The position numbers were made by a program, and so were the translations under genes. Positions 11,372 to 18,324 of a stretch of DNA of 18,324 nucleotides are shown piece after piece. The notes under the pieces were generated by a model that was not told the origin of the DNA, made no database searches, and saw only the letters and a list, made by a program, of their open reading frames with translations. The stretch's first letter is position 1. Every line of letters starts with the position of its first letter. Source of the stretch: Sphingomonadaceae bacterium (GTDB taxonomy: Bacteria; Pseudomonadota; Alphaproteobacteria; Sphingomonadales; Sphingomonadaceae); contig CANEVG010000021.1 in assembly GCA_947442095.1 (NCBI GenBank), positions 1-18,324 of the forward strand, given 5' to 3'.

Positions 11372-14300
11372 CGGCCAGGCTTGCGAGTTCGATTATTCGG
11401 GCACGCAGGCGGTCAAGGCCTTGAAGGAAGAGGGCTACCGCGTGGTCCTCGTCAATTCGAACCCGGCGACGATCATGACCGATCCGGACATGGCGGACGC
11501 GACGTATGTCGAGCCGATCACGCCCGCGATCGTGGCGAAGATCATCGCCAAGGAGCGCCCCGATGCGGTGCTGCCGACGATGGGCGGGCAAACCGCGCTC
11601 AACACTGCGCTGGCGCTGGCGAACGACGGCACGTTGGAAAAGTACGGCTGCATCATGATCGGCGCGGATGCCGAGGCGATTGACAAGGCCGAGGACCGGA
11701 TGAAGTTCCGCGATGCGATGGACAAGATCGGGTTGGAATCCGCCCGTTCCGGCATTGCGCATTCGGTTGAGGAAGCGCTCGCCGTGCTGGAGCGCACCGG
11801 GATGCCTTCGATCATCCGGCCTAGCTTCACGATGGGCGGCACGGGCGGCGGGATTGCCTATAACAAGGACGAGTTCGTCAAGATCGTGCGCGGGGGGATC
11901 GAAGCCTCGCCCACCAACGAAGTGCTGATCGAGGAATCGTTGCTCGGCTGGAAAGAGTACGAGATGGAGGTCGTTCGCGACCGCAACGACAACTGTATCA
12001 TCATCTGTTCGATCGAGAACGTGGACCCAATGGGCGTGCACACCGGCGATTCGATCACAGTGGCCCCGGCGCTGACGCTGACCGACAAGGAATACCAGAT
12101 CATGCGTAATGCATCGATCGCAGTGCTCCGTGAAATTGGCGTGGAAACAGGCGGATCGAACGTACAGTTCGCAGTCAACCCGAAGGATGGGCGGCTGATC
12201 GTGATCGAGATGAACCCGCGTGTTTCGCGCTCCTCGGCGCTGGCTTCGAAAGCGACCGGCTTCCCGATTGCCAAAGTCGCGGCCAAGCTGGCGGTGGGCT
12301 ACACGCTCGACGAGATCATGAACGACATCACCGGCGCGACCCCGGCGGCGTTTGAGCCGACGCTGGACTATGTCGTCACCAAGATCCCGCGCTTTGCGTT
12401 TGAAAAGTTCAAGGGCGCGGAGCCGCTCCTAGGCACGGCGATGAAGTCTGTCGGCGAAGTCATGGCGATTGGCCGCAACTTTAAGGAATCGGTGCAGAAG
12501 GCGCTGCGCGGCCTGGAAACAGGGCTCGACGGGTTCAACCGCGTGGTCGAACTGGAAGGCGCGACGCGCGACCAGATCATCGCAGCGCTGAGCCGGGCGA
12601 CGCCGGAGCGGCTGCTCGTCATCGGGCAGGCCTTCCGCGAGGGGCTTTCGGTGGAAGATGTCCACGCTGTCACCAAGTACGAGCCCTGGTTCCTGCGCCA
12701 GATCGCCGAGATCATTGCCGAGGAAAAGCGCATCAACGTCGAAGGCCTGCCCATCGACGCGGCGGGCCTCAGGCGGCTGAAAGCCATGGGTTTTTCCGAC
12801 AAGCGGCTGGCGACGCTGGCCGTGCGCTCGGTGGGCGTGGCGGGCGGCATGGGCGAGACGACAGCGCGGCGCTCGGGCCTGCTGCACGATGTGCTGAACG
12901 CGATGGCGGGCGCGACGAGTGAGGAAGAGGTGCGTGCTTTGCGCCACCGGCTCGGCGTGCGGCCCGTGTTCAAGCGGATCGACAGCTGCGCCGCCGAGTT
13001 CGAGGCGGTTACACCCTATATGTACTCGACCTACGAAAGCGGGCTGTTCGGAGCGCCCGAGTGCGAGGCCAAGCCCACCGACAAGCAGAAGATCGTGATT
13101 CTGGGTGGCGGGCCGAACCGGATCGGGCAGGGGATCGAGTTCGACTACTGCTGCTGCCACGCGTGCTTCGCGCTGGGCACCACCGATCCCGCAAGCGGCG
13201 AGCCCGGGGCCGGGTTCGAGACGATCATGATCAACTGCAACCCCGAGACCGTCTCGACCGACTACGACACCTCTGACCGGCTCTATTTCGAGCCGCTGAC
13301 CGCTGAAGACGTGCTTGAAGTGCTGGAGGCCGAGAAGGCCAATGGCACGCTGGTGGGCGTGATCGTGCAGTTTGGCGGGCAGACTCCGCTCAAGCTGGCG
13401 CAGGCGCTCGAGGATGCGGGCATTCCAATTCTCGGCACCTCGCCCGATGCCATCGATCTGGCCGAAGACCGCGAGCGGTTCAACCATCTGGTCGAAAAGC
13501 TTGGCCTGCGCCAGCCCTTGGGCGGCATGGCGCGCAGCCGCGACGAGGCGGTCGCGGTGGCCACCCGCATCGGCTACCCGGTGCTGATCCGGCCGAGCTA
13601 TGTGCTGGGCGGCCGCGCGATGGAGATTGTCGACAGCGAGGCGCAGCTCGATGACTATATAGCCACCGCGGTGCAGGTTTCGGGGGATAGCCCGGTGCTG
13701 ATCGATCAGTATCTGCGCGATGCCATCGAATGCGATGTCGATGCGCTGGCCGATGGCGACGATGTCGTCGTGGCGGGTGTGATGCAGCATATCGAGGAAG
13801 CGGGCATCCATTCGGGCGACAGTGCCTGCACCTTGCCGCCTTACAGCCTCCCTGACGATGTGATCGCGGAGATGGAGCGGCAGGCGGTGTTGCTGGCCAG
13901 GGCGCTGGGCGTGCGCGGCCTCATGAACATCCAGTTCGCGGTGAAGGACGGCCTTGTGTACCTTATCGAGGTGAACCCGCGCGCCAGCCGGACGGTGCCG
14001 TTTGTGGCGAAAGCCATTGGCCAGCCGATCGCCAAGTTCGCCGCGCGGATCATGGCAGGTGAGAAGCTGAAAGATCTGCCGACGATCAAGCGCGACATCG
14101 GCTATATGGCGGTGAAGGAGGCAGTGTTCCCCTTCGCGCGCTTTCCCGGCGTCGATCCGGTGCTTTCGCCCGAGATGAAATCAACCGGCGAGGTCATGGG
14201 CATCGACAGCGGTTTCCCGGTGGCCTTTGCCAAGGCGCAGTTGGGCGCGGGCATGGTGTTGCCCGCAGGCGGCACCGTGTTTGTGTCGGTAAAGGACACG

Positions 14301-14675
14301 GACAAACCGGTGATTTTGCCCGCTGTGCAAAAGCTCGCCGGGCTTGGTTTCCGTATCTGCGCCACTGGCGGGACTGCGGATTATCTGAGCGCGGCTGGCG
14401 TGAAGTGCGAGAAGGTCAACAAGGTGGCCGAAGGGCGGCCGCATATCGTCGACCGGATCATCGACGGCGACGTGGCGCTGATCTTCAACACCACCGAAGG
14501 CTGGCAGAGCCACAAGGATTCGCAATCGATCCGGGGCTCGGCACTCTATGGCAAGGTGCCTTACTTCACCACGGCCACAGGTTCAGTGGCGGCGGCCGAA
14601 GCAATAGAGGCGCTGGGCAGCACCGAACTTGCGGTTCGGTCGTTGCAGGATTATTATAGTCAAGCTTCCACGTGA
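11313..14675 (+). CDS. carB: Carbamoyl-phosphate synthase large subunit CarB
   Basis: CarB makes carbamoyl phosphate from bicarbonate, two ATP and CarA-supplied ammonia. The protein has 1120 residues, a little over the ~1073 of E. coli. The first carboxyphosphate half (1-~410) starts [26 protein letters not shown] in a near-perfect family match and includes the ATP-grasp end [20 protein letters not shown] near 296-315. An oligomerisation domain follows (~420-565). The second ATP-grasp half begins near 590 ([26 protein letters not shown]) with [13 protein letters not shown] near 885. The C-terminal MGS-like regulatory domain runs from ~986 ([10 protein letters not shown]) with the phosphate-binding TGGTADYL. 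A short Gly/Pro/Asp-rich insertion after HACFAL (~622-635) is absent from E. coli CarB as I recall it. No convincing ribosome site precedes the ATG, because the upstream DNA belongs to the inserted toxin-antitoxin segment. Confidence 0.98.
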   Translation: [1120 protein letters not shown]

Positions 14676-14785
14676 TCCCCCGCATCGCGCCAGTGTGAGC
14701 CCGGGTCGGTACCTATGCCGCTCGGGGGGGAACGGTTTTCCCTTGGCTTTTGAGGCCATGGGATTGAAAGGAAAGAGGAATACGG

Positions 14786-15262
14786 ATGGCGAGTGTTGAA
14801 AAGCTGCCCATGCTGGCGGAAGGCTACGCAAGGCTGACGTCCGAGCTGAAGGCGCTGCGCGAGGAACGCCCCCTCATTATCGATGCGATCGAGGAAGCGC
14901 GCGCGCACGGCGATCTCTCTGAAAATGCAGAATACCATGCGGCAAAGGAGCGGCAGGGGCAGGTCGAGGCCGCGATTGGCGATCTGGAAGACAAGATCAG
15001 CCGTGCGCAGATCATTGATCCGACGACGCTTTCGGGCGACCGGATCGTGTTCGGTGCGACCGTCACGCTGCTCGATGATGCAGACAAGCCGGTGCGCTAC
15101 CAGATCGTTGGCCAGGCCGAGGCGGATGCCAAGGTCGGCCGGATCAGCTACAACTCGCCGCTGGGCCGTGCGCTGATCGGCCGCCGGGTGGAAGACGAGA
15201 TCGAAGTGACGGTGCCTTCAGGCGACCGGTTCTATGTGGTCGAGAAAATCGAGTTTATCTAA
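14786..15262 (+). CDS. greA: Transcription elongation factor GreA
   Basis: GreA rescues backtracked RNA polymerase by stimulating cleavage of the nascent RNA 3' end. At 158 residues it is standard length. The N-terminal antiparallel coiled coil spans ~1-75, with the conserved tip GDLSENAEYHAAKERQ (42-57) carrying the acidic residues that reach the polymerase active site. The C-terminal FKBP-like domain (~82-158) has the IVFGATVTLLD strand, the SYNSPLGRALIG loop (121-132) and ends GDRFYVVEKIEFI. The ATG at 14786 has AGAGGA six bases upstream. It lies 110 bp after carB, a common alphaproteobacterial neighbour pair, and may be co-transcribed or have its own promoter. A strong hairpin follows 18 bases after the stop. 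Confidence 0.98.
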   Translation: MASVEKLPMLAEGYARLTSELKALREERPLIIDAIEEARAHGDLSENAEYHAAKERQGQVEAAIGDLEDKISRAQIIDPTTLSGDRIVFGATVTLLDDADKPVRYQIVGQAEADAKVGRISYNSPLGRALIGRRVEDEIEVTVPSGDRFYVVEKIEFI

Positions 15263-15280
15263 AGTCTTGCGGATTATTCG

Positions 15281-15322
15281 AAAGGAAAGGGCTGCAGACT
15301 TCGGTCTGCAGCCCTTTCCTTT
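15281..15322. terminator. Bidirectional Rho-independent terminator between greA and DUF4170 gene
   Basis: A perfect 19-bp stem (15281-15299 with 15304-15322) closes a TTCG tetraloop with a C-G closing pair. The stem foot is AAAGG/CCTTT, so either strand ends in a partly U-rich run (CCCTTTCCTTT). It lies 18 bases after the greA stop and 7 bases after the end of the convergent DUF4170 gene, so it suits both. The U-tract is interrupted by CC. Confidence 0.88.
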
Positions 15323-15329
15323 GGGCTAG

Positions 15330-15551
15330 TTATTGCGGCGGCAGGTCCGGCTCGAGCAGCTTGTGCAGGTGGACAATCACATAGCGCATCTCGGCATCGT
15401 CCACCGTGCGCTGGGCATAGCTGCGCCAGACTTCCTCGGCGCTGGCATAATCGGGATAGACCCCAACGAGCTGGACGGCATTGAGATCGACGAATTCGAG
15501 GTGCTGCGGATCCTTGACCCGCCCACCCATGACAAGGTGAAGCTTCTGCAT
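15330..15551 (-). CDS. DUF4170 domain-containing protein
   Basis: This 73-residue protein matches the small alphaproteobacterial DUF4170 family. It starts MQKLHLVMGGRVKDPQHLEFVD, has the VQLVGVYPDYASAEEVWRS segment and ends with the family hallmark MRYVIVHLHKLLEPD near residues 56-70. The function is unknown; it is probably a cytosolic ferredoxin-like alpha/beta fold, which is an inference. The frame is open to a TTG at 15599, but the added 16 residues do not fit the family, so the ATG at 15551 is preferred. The ribosome site is weak (AAAGAG). It lies 107 bp downstream of the four-gene membrane set on the same strand and ends at the shared terminator with greA. Confidence 0.85.
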   Translation of the reverse strand: MQKLHLVMGGRVKDPQHLEFVDLNAVQLVGVYPDYASAEEVWRSYAQRTVDDAEMRYVIVHLHKLLEPDLPPQ

Positions 15552-15658
15552 TGGCTGCTCTTTCGTTCCGGGGAGAGGAAGAGCCCATGCGACTGGCAAA
15601 ATGAAGCGGGCCGCGCAAGCCCCTGACGCTGCGATAAGCTGCGCTACAGTGAGCTAAG

Positions 15659-16081
15659 CTAAACCGGGGGCTTGCGTCCGAGGCGGCTGAGCATTGGGCC
15701 AAGCGTTCGCAGCGCCGTGCCTGCCAGCCCGCTGATGCGCCGGGCTTGCGGTTTCGCGGCTTCGGCTGCGCTTTCGGTAGCTTCTTCCGCCGCGCTGCCT
15801 ACACCGGCGGCATAGGCTGCCGCAAGCTCGGCACCCAGCGCAGCAAGTTCGACCACGCGGCCCCCGAAGCTGGGGCGCGGCTTGCTGTTCTCTGCAGTCT
15901 TGGCTTGCACCGCTTTGCCGGGGCGCGACAATGCGCCGGCGACGAGCGCGCCAAGCAGGATCCCGCCCGCCAGCATTGCCACCGGATGCTCCTCGACCAG
16001 TACCTTCATGGCGCTGAACGCCCCTTCGCCAGCGTAAGGGGCGGGCTTTTCGGCTTCGGTGTCGTTCATTGCGGGTTCCAT
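15659..16081 (-). CDS. Unrecognised small membrane protein, last gene of yqjDE-like set
   Basis: I do not recognise a named family for this 140-residue protein. An acidic N-terminus (~1-25) is followed by one membrane segment, VAMLAGGILLGALVAGAL (~34-51), with glycine-zipper spacing. A basic stretch comes next, then an alanine-rich helix (~75-110, ELAALGAELAAAYAAG) and a basic C-terminus (MLSRLGRKPP). The pattern suggests an inner-membrane anchored helical protein. The ATG at 16081 abuts the previous stop (TAA then ATG), indicating coupling; a second ATG four codons in is an alternative start. Its position in the DUF883/holin-X operon suggests a structural or stress role at the membrane. Confidence 0.7.
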   Translation of the reverse strand: MEPAMNDTEAEKPAPYAGEGAFSAMKVLVEEHPVAMLAGGILLGALVAGALSRPGKAVQAKTAENSKPRPSFGGRVVELAALGAELAAAYAAGVGSAAEEATESAAEAAKPQARRISGLAGTALRTLGPMLSRLGRKPPV

Positions 16082-16363
16082 TTATCTGCCCAGCCAGCCT
16101 TGAACGGTCCGAATGATCGGCCCGCGCAGGAACCAGCCAGCCAGCGCAGCGATCACGCCGCCGATCACCAGTGGATTGTCGCGGGCCACCGCCTTAGCAG
16201 TGTCTACCGTGTCGATCATCCGGTCGGCAACATGGTCCTTGAGCCGCTGGCCGATGGGGCGTTCGGTCAGGCCCGAGCGCATGGCGGAAATGTCGCCATT
16301 CACGCGGGCCCATGCTTCAGTGCGGCGTTCCAGCGCATCGGCGAGATCGGCTTCATCGCTCAT
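16082..16363 (-). CDS. Small membrane protein, possibly DUF3618-like
   Basis: This 93-residue protein has an acidic/polar helical N-terminal two-thirds (SDEADLADALERRTEAW, then RLKDHVADRMIDTVDTAK). One membrane segment, NPLVIGGVIAALAGWFLRG (~65-83), follows and the end is basic (TVQGWLGR). The layout resembles DUF3618 and YqjK-type small proteins, but I cannot confirm either. The frame extends further upstream; the ATG at 16363 is chosen because it overlaps the stop of the preceding holin-X gene in an ATGA. It is the third gene of four in a tightly packed - strand set, and its stop directly abuts the next ATG. Confidence 0.72.
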   Translation of the reverse strand: MSDEADLADALERRTEAWARVNGDISAMRSGLTERPIGQRLKDHVADRMIDTVDTAKAVARDNPLVIGGVIAALAGWFLRGPIIRTVQGWLGR

Positions 16364-16752
16364 GCCGCGTTGCTCCCTTTGGCGGAACCCTTGAGCGCCT
16401 TGCGGATAGTGCCGATGCGGCGGATGACGCCGAGCACGCATAGCGCCGCGATCAAAAGCAGCCCGGCGAGCACTGCGCCAAGCGCGCCCCAAGGCCCCAG
16501 CAGCGGCGCAAGCGCCAGCAGGAGCCCAACGATCAGCGCCATCAGCACGAAGAACAGCAAGGCCAGTGCCAGCGCGCCGAGCGCGAGTATGCCCTTCGCG
16601 CGGCGCAGCACGAAGCCCGCGCGCGCCTTCTGGAAGGCCAGCTCGGCCTCCATCAGCGACTGTCCGTTCTCGATCAGGGCCTGTGCGCTGCCCACCAAGG
16701 TGTGCAGACGCGCGGCCTCGTCGGCCAATGTCCGGTGTTCAGGCTCTTCCAC
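16360..16752 (-). CDS. Holin-X / YqjE-like membrane protein (phage_holin_3_6 family)
   Basis: This 130-residue protein has an N-terminal helix (LADEAARLHTLVGSAQALIENGQSLMEAELAFQKA) followed by two close hydrophobic segments (~53-78 and ~82-108, rich in Ala/Leu/Gly). It ends in a short basic tail. This is the shape of the Actinobacterial Holin-X/YqjE family (Pfam phage_holin_3_6), found in chromosomal operons and not a marker of a prophage here. GTG at 16752 is taken as the start, eight bases after the upstream DUF883-like stop; the ribosome site is poor, so an internal start is possible. The stop overlaps the next gene's ATG. Pairing with a DUF883-like gene reproduces the E. coli yqjD-yqjE arrangement. 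Confidence 0.78.
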   Translation of the reverse strand: MEEPEHRTLADEAARLHTLVGSAQALIENGQSLMEAELAFQKARAGFVLRRAKGILALGALALALLFFVLMALIVGLLLALAPLLGPWGALGAVLAGLLLIAALCVLGVIRRIGTIRKALKGSAKGSNAA

Positions 16753-16760
16753 GGGCTGGA

Positions 16761-17420
16761 TCAGGCGTCCGTCATGTCGGTGTTCGCGTCCTTCGACGGG
16801 GTCGAGCGGCGGAATAGCCGCGACAGCAGGAAGCCTGCCGCTGCAGCAATACCGATCGCCTTGACCGGGCTCTTGCGCACGAAGCCGGCGATCTCCTCGC
16901 CGATTTCTGGGATGTCCTTGGATTCAAGGCTGGCGGCAGTCGATTGCAGGGTGTGCGCTGCGCCGCGCGCATAGTCGCCGTATTGCACGCCGAGCTTCTC
17001 GTCGATTAAGGCGGCGTTGCTCTCGATCGTTTCGCCAACCGCGCTCAGCGCATCGGTCGCCTTGGTCTTGCCCTGCCGCGCGAGATCAAGCGCGACGACT
17101 TTGGCCTGCTCGGCATAGACGGTTGCCTTCTCGCCAAGCTCGCTGGCGGTTGCCGACACGGTTTCGGAGAGCGCGGCGGTCTTCTCCAGCGCATCGCCCT
17201 TCAACGTGGCGGCGCCGGCCTTGGCGTCCTCGATCGCCTTGCCGAAACGGGTGGAGGCGGCAACAACGGCTCCGCTAGCAGCGGTTTCAACTGCCTCGAC
17301 GGCTTCAGCCACCTCGGCAGCGACCGTCTCGACGACCTTTAGCGCGGCCTTCTTGCGGCTCTTCGCGGGCTTTGCGGCGGCGACAGCGCCTGCACGTGTC
17401 GTTTCGGGAGTGTCAGCCAT
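16761..17420 (-). CDS. DUF883/YqjD-like tail-anchored membrane protein
   Basis: This 219-residue protein has a basic, Ala/Lys-rich N-terminus (AKSRKKAALKV), a very long Ala/Glu/Thr helix (~30-135, phasin- or apolipoprotein-like) and a C-terminal membrane anchor. The end, RKSPVKAIGIAAAAGFLLSRLFRR (~185-208), is the hallmark of ElaB/YqjD/DUF883 proteins. E. coli YqjD is a stationary-phase inner-membrane protein reported to bind ribosomes; the same role here is an inference. It is longer than YqjD (~100 aa) because of the helical extension. The ATG at 17420 has AAGGA about ten bases upstream. It is the first gene of the four-gene set and faces away from enolase across 218 bp, which contains a candidate EcfG-type promoter. 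Confidence 0.82.
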   Translation of the reverse strand: MADTPETTRAGAVAAAKPAKSRKKAALKVVETVAAEVAEAVEAVETAASGAVVAASTRFGKAIEDAKAGAATLKGDALEKTAALSETVSATASELGEKATVYAEQAKVVALDLARQGKTKATDALSAVGETIESNAALIDEKLGVQYGDYARGAAHTLQSTAASLESKDIPEIGEEIAGFVRKSPVKAIGIAAAAGFLLSRLFRRSTPSKDANTDMTDA

Positions 17421-17640
17421 GGAGCGTTGGTCCTTTGTGGAGCGATTCTGCTGCGCATATGGCTACTAGACCAAATGCCGCAAGCGCGAAAGGCTTGGGG
17501 TCCGGTTTTGTTCCCTTCGGCGCGCCGTAAAGCTGACACCGCTTGCCTGACAGGCGAAGCGCCGATAGTGGCGCCCAGGAAACCTGCCACCCTGTCAACA
17601 GCATGGCCATCAGTCCGGCCAACAGTATGGGAACCGCCAT
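17413..17640 (-). CDS. Possible small membrane protein upstream of the yqjD-like gene
   Basis: This is an uncertain ORF of 75 codons. The translation has two hydrophobic stretches (VPILLAGLMAMLLTGW and PFALAAFGLVAICAA) joined by a basic/polar loop, so it would make a two-pass membrane protein. Its stop overlaps the yqjD-like start by eight bases, which could give coupling. Against it: no good ribosome site, many A/T third positions compared with neighbours, and a start that overlaps the divergent enolase start. It may simply be the intergenic leader. Confidence 0.3.
   Translation of the reverse strand: MAVPILLAGLMAMLLTGWQVSWAPLSALRLSGKRCQLYGAPKGTKPDPKPFALAAFGLVAICAAESLHKGPTLHG
17490..17514 (-). 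promoter_or_regulatory. Candidate EcfG general-stress promoter of the yqjDE-like set
   Basis: On the - strand GGAAC (17514-17510) is followed after 16 bases by CCTT (17493-17490). The alphaproteobacterial general-stress sigma factor EcfG recognises GGAAC-N16/17-CGTT, so one of nine consensus positions differs. The site is 70 bases upstream of the yqjD-like ATG, a reasonable leader length. Chance matches of this size are common. Confidence 0.3.
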
Positions 17641-18324
17641 GACCGCGATCATCGACATTCACGCCCGCGAAATCCTCGACAGCCGGGGCAATCCCACCGT
17701 CGAAGTTGATGTCCTGCTGGAAGACGGCTCGTTCGGTCGCGCGGCGGTGCCTTCGGGCGCATCCACTGGCGCACACGAAGCCGTGGAACTGCGCGACGGC
17801 GACAAGACGCGCTACATGGGCAAGGGCGTGCGTATGGCTGTCGCGGCAGTGAACGGCGAGATCGCCGGCGCGCTGGCCGACATGGATGCCGAGGACCAGC
17901 GCGACATCGATCAGGCGATGATCGCGCTCGACGGCACCGAGAACAAGAGCCGGCTGGGCGCGAACGCGATCCTGGGGGTGAGCCTTGCAACCGCGAAGGC
18001 TGCGGCTGATGCGCGCGGCCTGCCGCTCTACAGCTATGTCGGCGGGGTTTCGGCGCATCTGCTGCCGGTGCCGATGATGAACATCATCAATGGCGGCGAA
18101 CATGCCGACAACCCGATCGACTTCCAGGAATTCATGATCATGCCGGTTGGCGCGCCGACACTGGCCGAAGCCGTGCGCTGGGGATCGGAAGTGTTCCACA
18201 CGCTAAAGAAGGCGCTGCACCAGAAAGGCCTCGCCACCGGCGTGGGCGACGAGGGCGGCTTCGCGCCGAACATCGCCAGCACGCGCGATGCGCTTGATTT
18301 CGTGATGGCATCGATCGAGCAGGC
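17639..18324 (+). CDS. eno: Enolase, 3'-truncated by the window edge
   Basis: Enolase interconverts 2-phosphoglycerate and phosphoenolpyruvate in glycolysis, and is also a degradosome component in some proteobacteria. The first 228 codons are present, about half of the usual ~430. The N-terminus IIDIHAREILDSRGNPTVEV, the mobile loop SGASTGAHEAVELRD (39-53), RLGANAILGVSLA (105-117), INGGEHADN with the active-site His155, and VGDEGGFAPN with the catalytic Glu205 are all intact. The metal-binding Asp/Glu set and catalytic Lys fall past the window. The ATG at 17639 matches the family start and has GGGA seven bases before it; in-frame ATGs at 17603 and 17627 would add residues with no family support. 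Confidence 0.97.
   Translation, partial: MTAIIDIHAREILDSRGNPTVEVDVLLEDGSFGRAAVPSGASTGAHEAVELRDGDKTRYMGKGVRMAVAAVNGEIAGALADMDAEDQRDIDQAMIALDGTENKSRLGANAILGVSLATAKAAADARGLPLYSYVGGVSAHLLPVPMMNIINGGEHADNPIDFQEFMIMPVGAPTLAEAVRWGSEVFHTLKKALHQKGLATGVGDEGGFAPNIASTRDALDFVMASIEQ

Noticed and set aside
12429..13811. Long - strand open frame opposite carB (460 codons)
   Set aside because: Antisense shadow; His/Arg-rich composition typical of spurious frames, while carB is fully conserved.
15552..15599. TTG start extending the DUF4170 protein by 16 residues
   Set aside because: The extension lies outside the family and a TTG without a clear ribosome site is less likely than the ATG at 15551.
16360..16752. 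Holin-like protein as a sign of a prophage
   Set aside because: Holin-X/YqjE proteins are chromosomal and here sit in a yqjDE-like operon; no other phage genes are present.
17593..17598. Perfect TTGACA on the - strand upstream of the yqjD-like gene
   Set aside because: No acceptable -10 box at 16-18 bases; the nearest candidate is about 22 bases away.
17603..17638. Upstream in-frame ATGs for enolase
   Set aside because: They add residues not found in enolases; the family begins at the ATG at 17639.

Overview
The window is 18.3 kb of G+C-rich, densely packed bacterial chromosome. The genes point to an alphaproteobacterium, most likely a sphingomonad of the Novosphingobium type. That placement is an inference from protein style, the yqeY-dnaG-rpoD cluster next to carAB, a DUF4170 protein and base composition; no rRNA is present to confirm it. 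I saw no tRNA, rRNA, CRISPR array or insertion sequence.

Layout, left to right. Bases 1-1002 hold the 3' part of an M28-type metallopeptidase with a multi-pass membrane tail. Bases 1068-3438 hold a small accessory/catabolic set on the + strand: a PhzS/salicylate-hydroxylase-like FAD monooxygenase, a DUF3237 protein overlapping it by 4 bp, and a SRPBCC-fold protein. From 8807 down to 3472 on the - strand lies a macromolecular-synthesis cluster, yqeY-dnaG-rpoD. DnaG primase is interrupted by a 314-residue intein with a LAGLIDADG homing endonuclease, placed inside the zinc-binding motif. Divergent from it are carA and carB, the two subunits of carbamoyl-phosphate synthetase, followed by greA.

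carA and carB are not adjacent. Between them lie an A+T-richer single-pass membrane ORF (10134-10562) and an oppositely oriented FitAB/VapBC-type toxin-antitoxin pair (11256-10601). A 59-bp copy of the carB 5' end, 53/59 identical, sits at the left edge of the toxin-antitoxin segment. This shows that the module is an insertion at the carB start, with the broken original end left behind as a remnant.

Downstream of greA a perfect 19-bp hairpin separates it from convergent - strand genes: a DUF4170 protein and a four-gene set of small membrane proteins resembling the E. coli yqjD-yqjE-yqjK (DUF883/holin-X) stationary-phase operon. The 3' edge of the window holds the first 228 codons of enolase, transcribed away from that operon.

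The main points of interest are: (1) the DnaG intein, which by manual alignment carries all three class 3 signature residues (Trp B:12, Cys F:4, Thr G:5) yet also has Cys1 and lacks the penultimate His, and whose splice junction is a zinc-ligand cysteine; and (2) the toxin-antitoxin module that splits carA from carB and may now govern or insulate carB expression. Most of the rest is ordinary housekeeping sequence.
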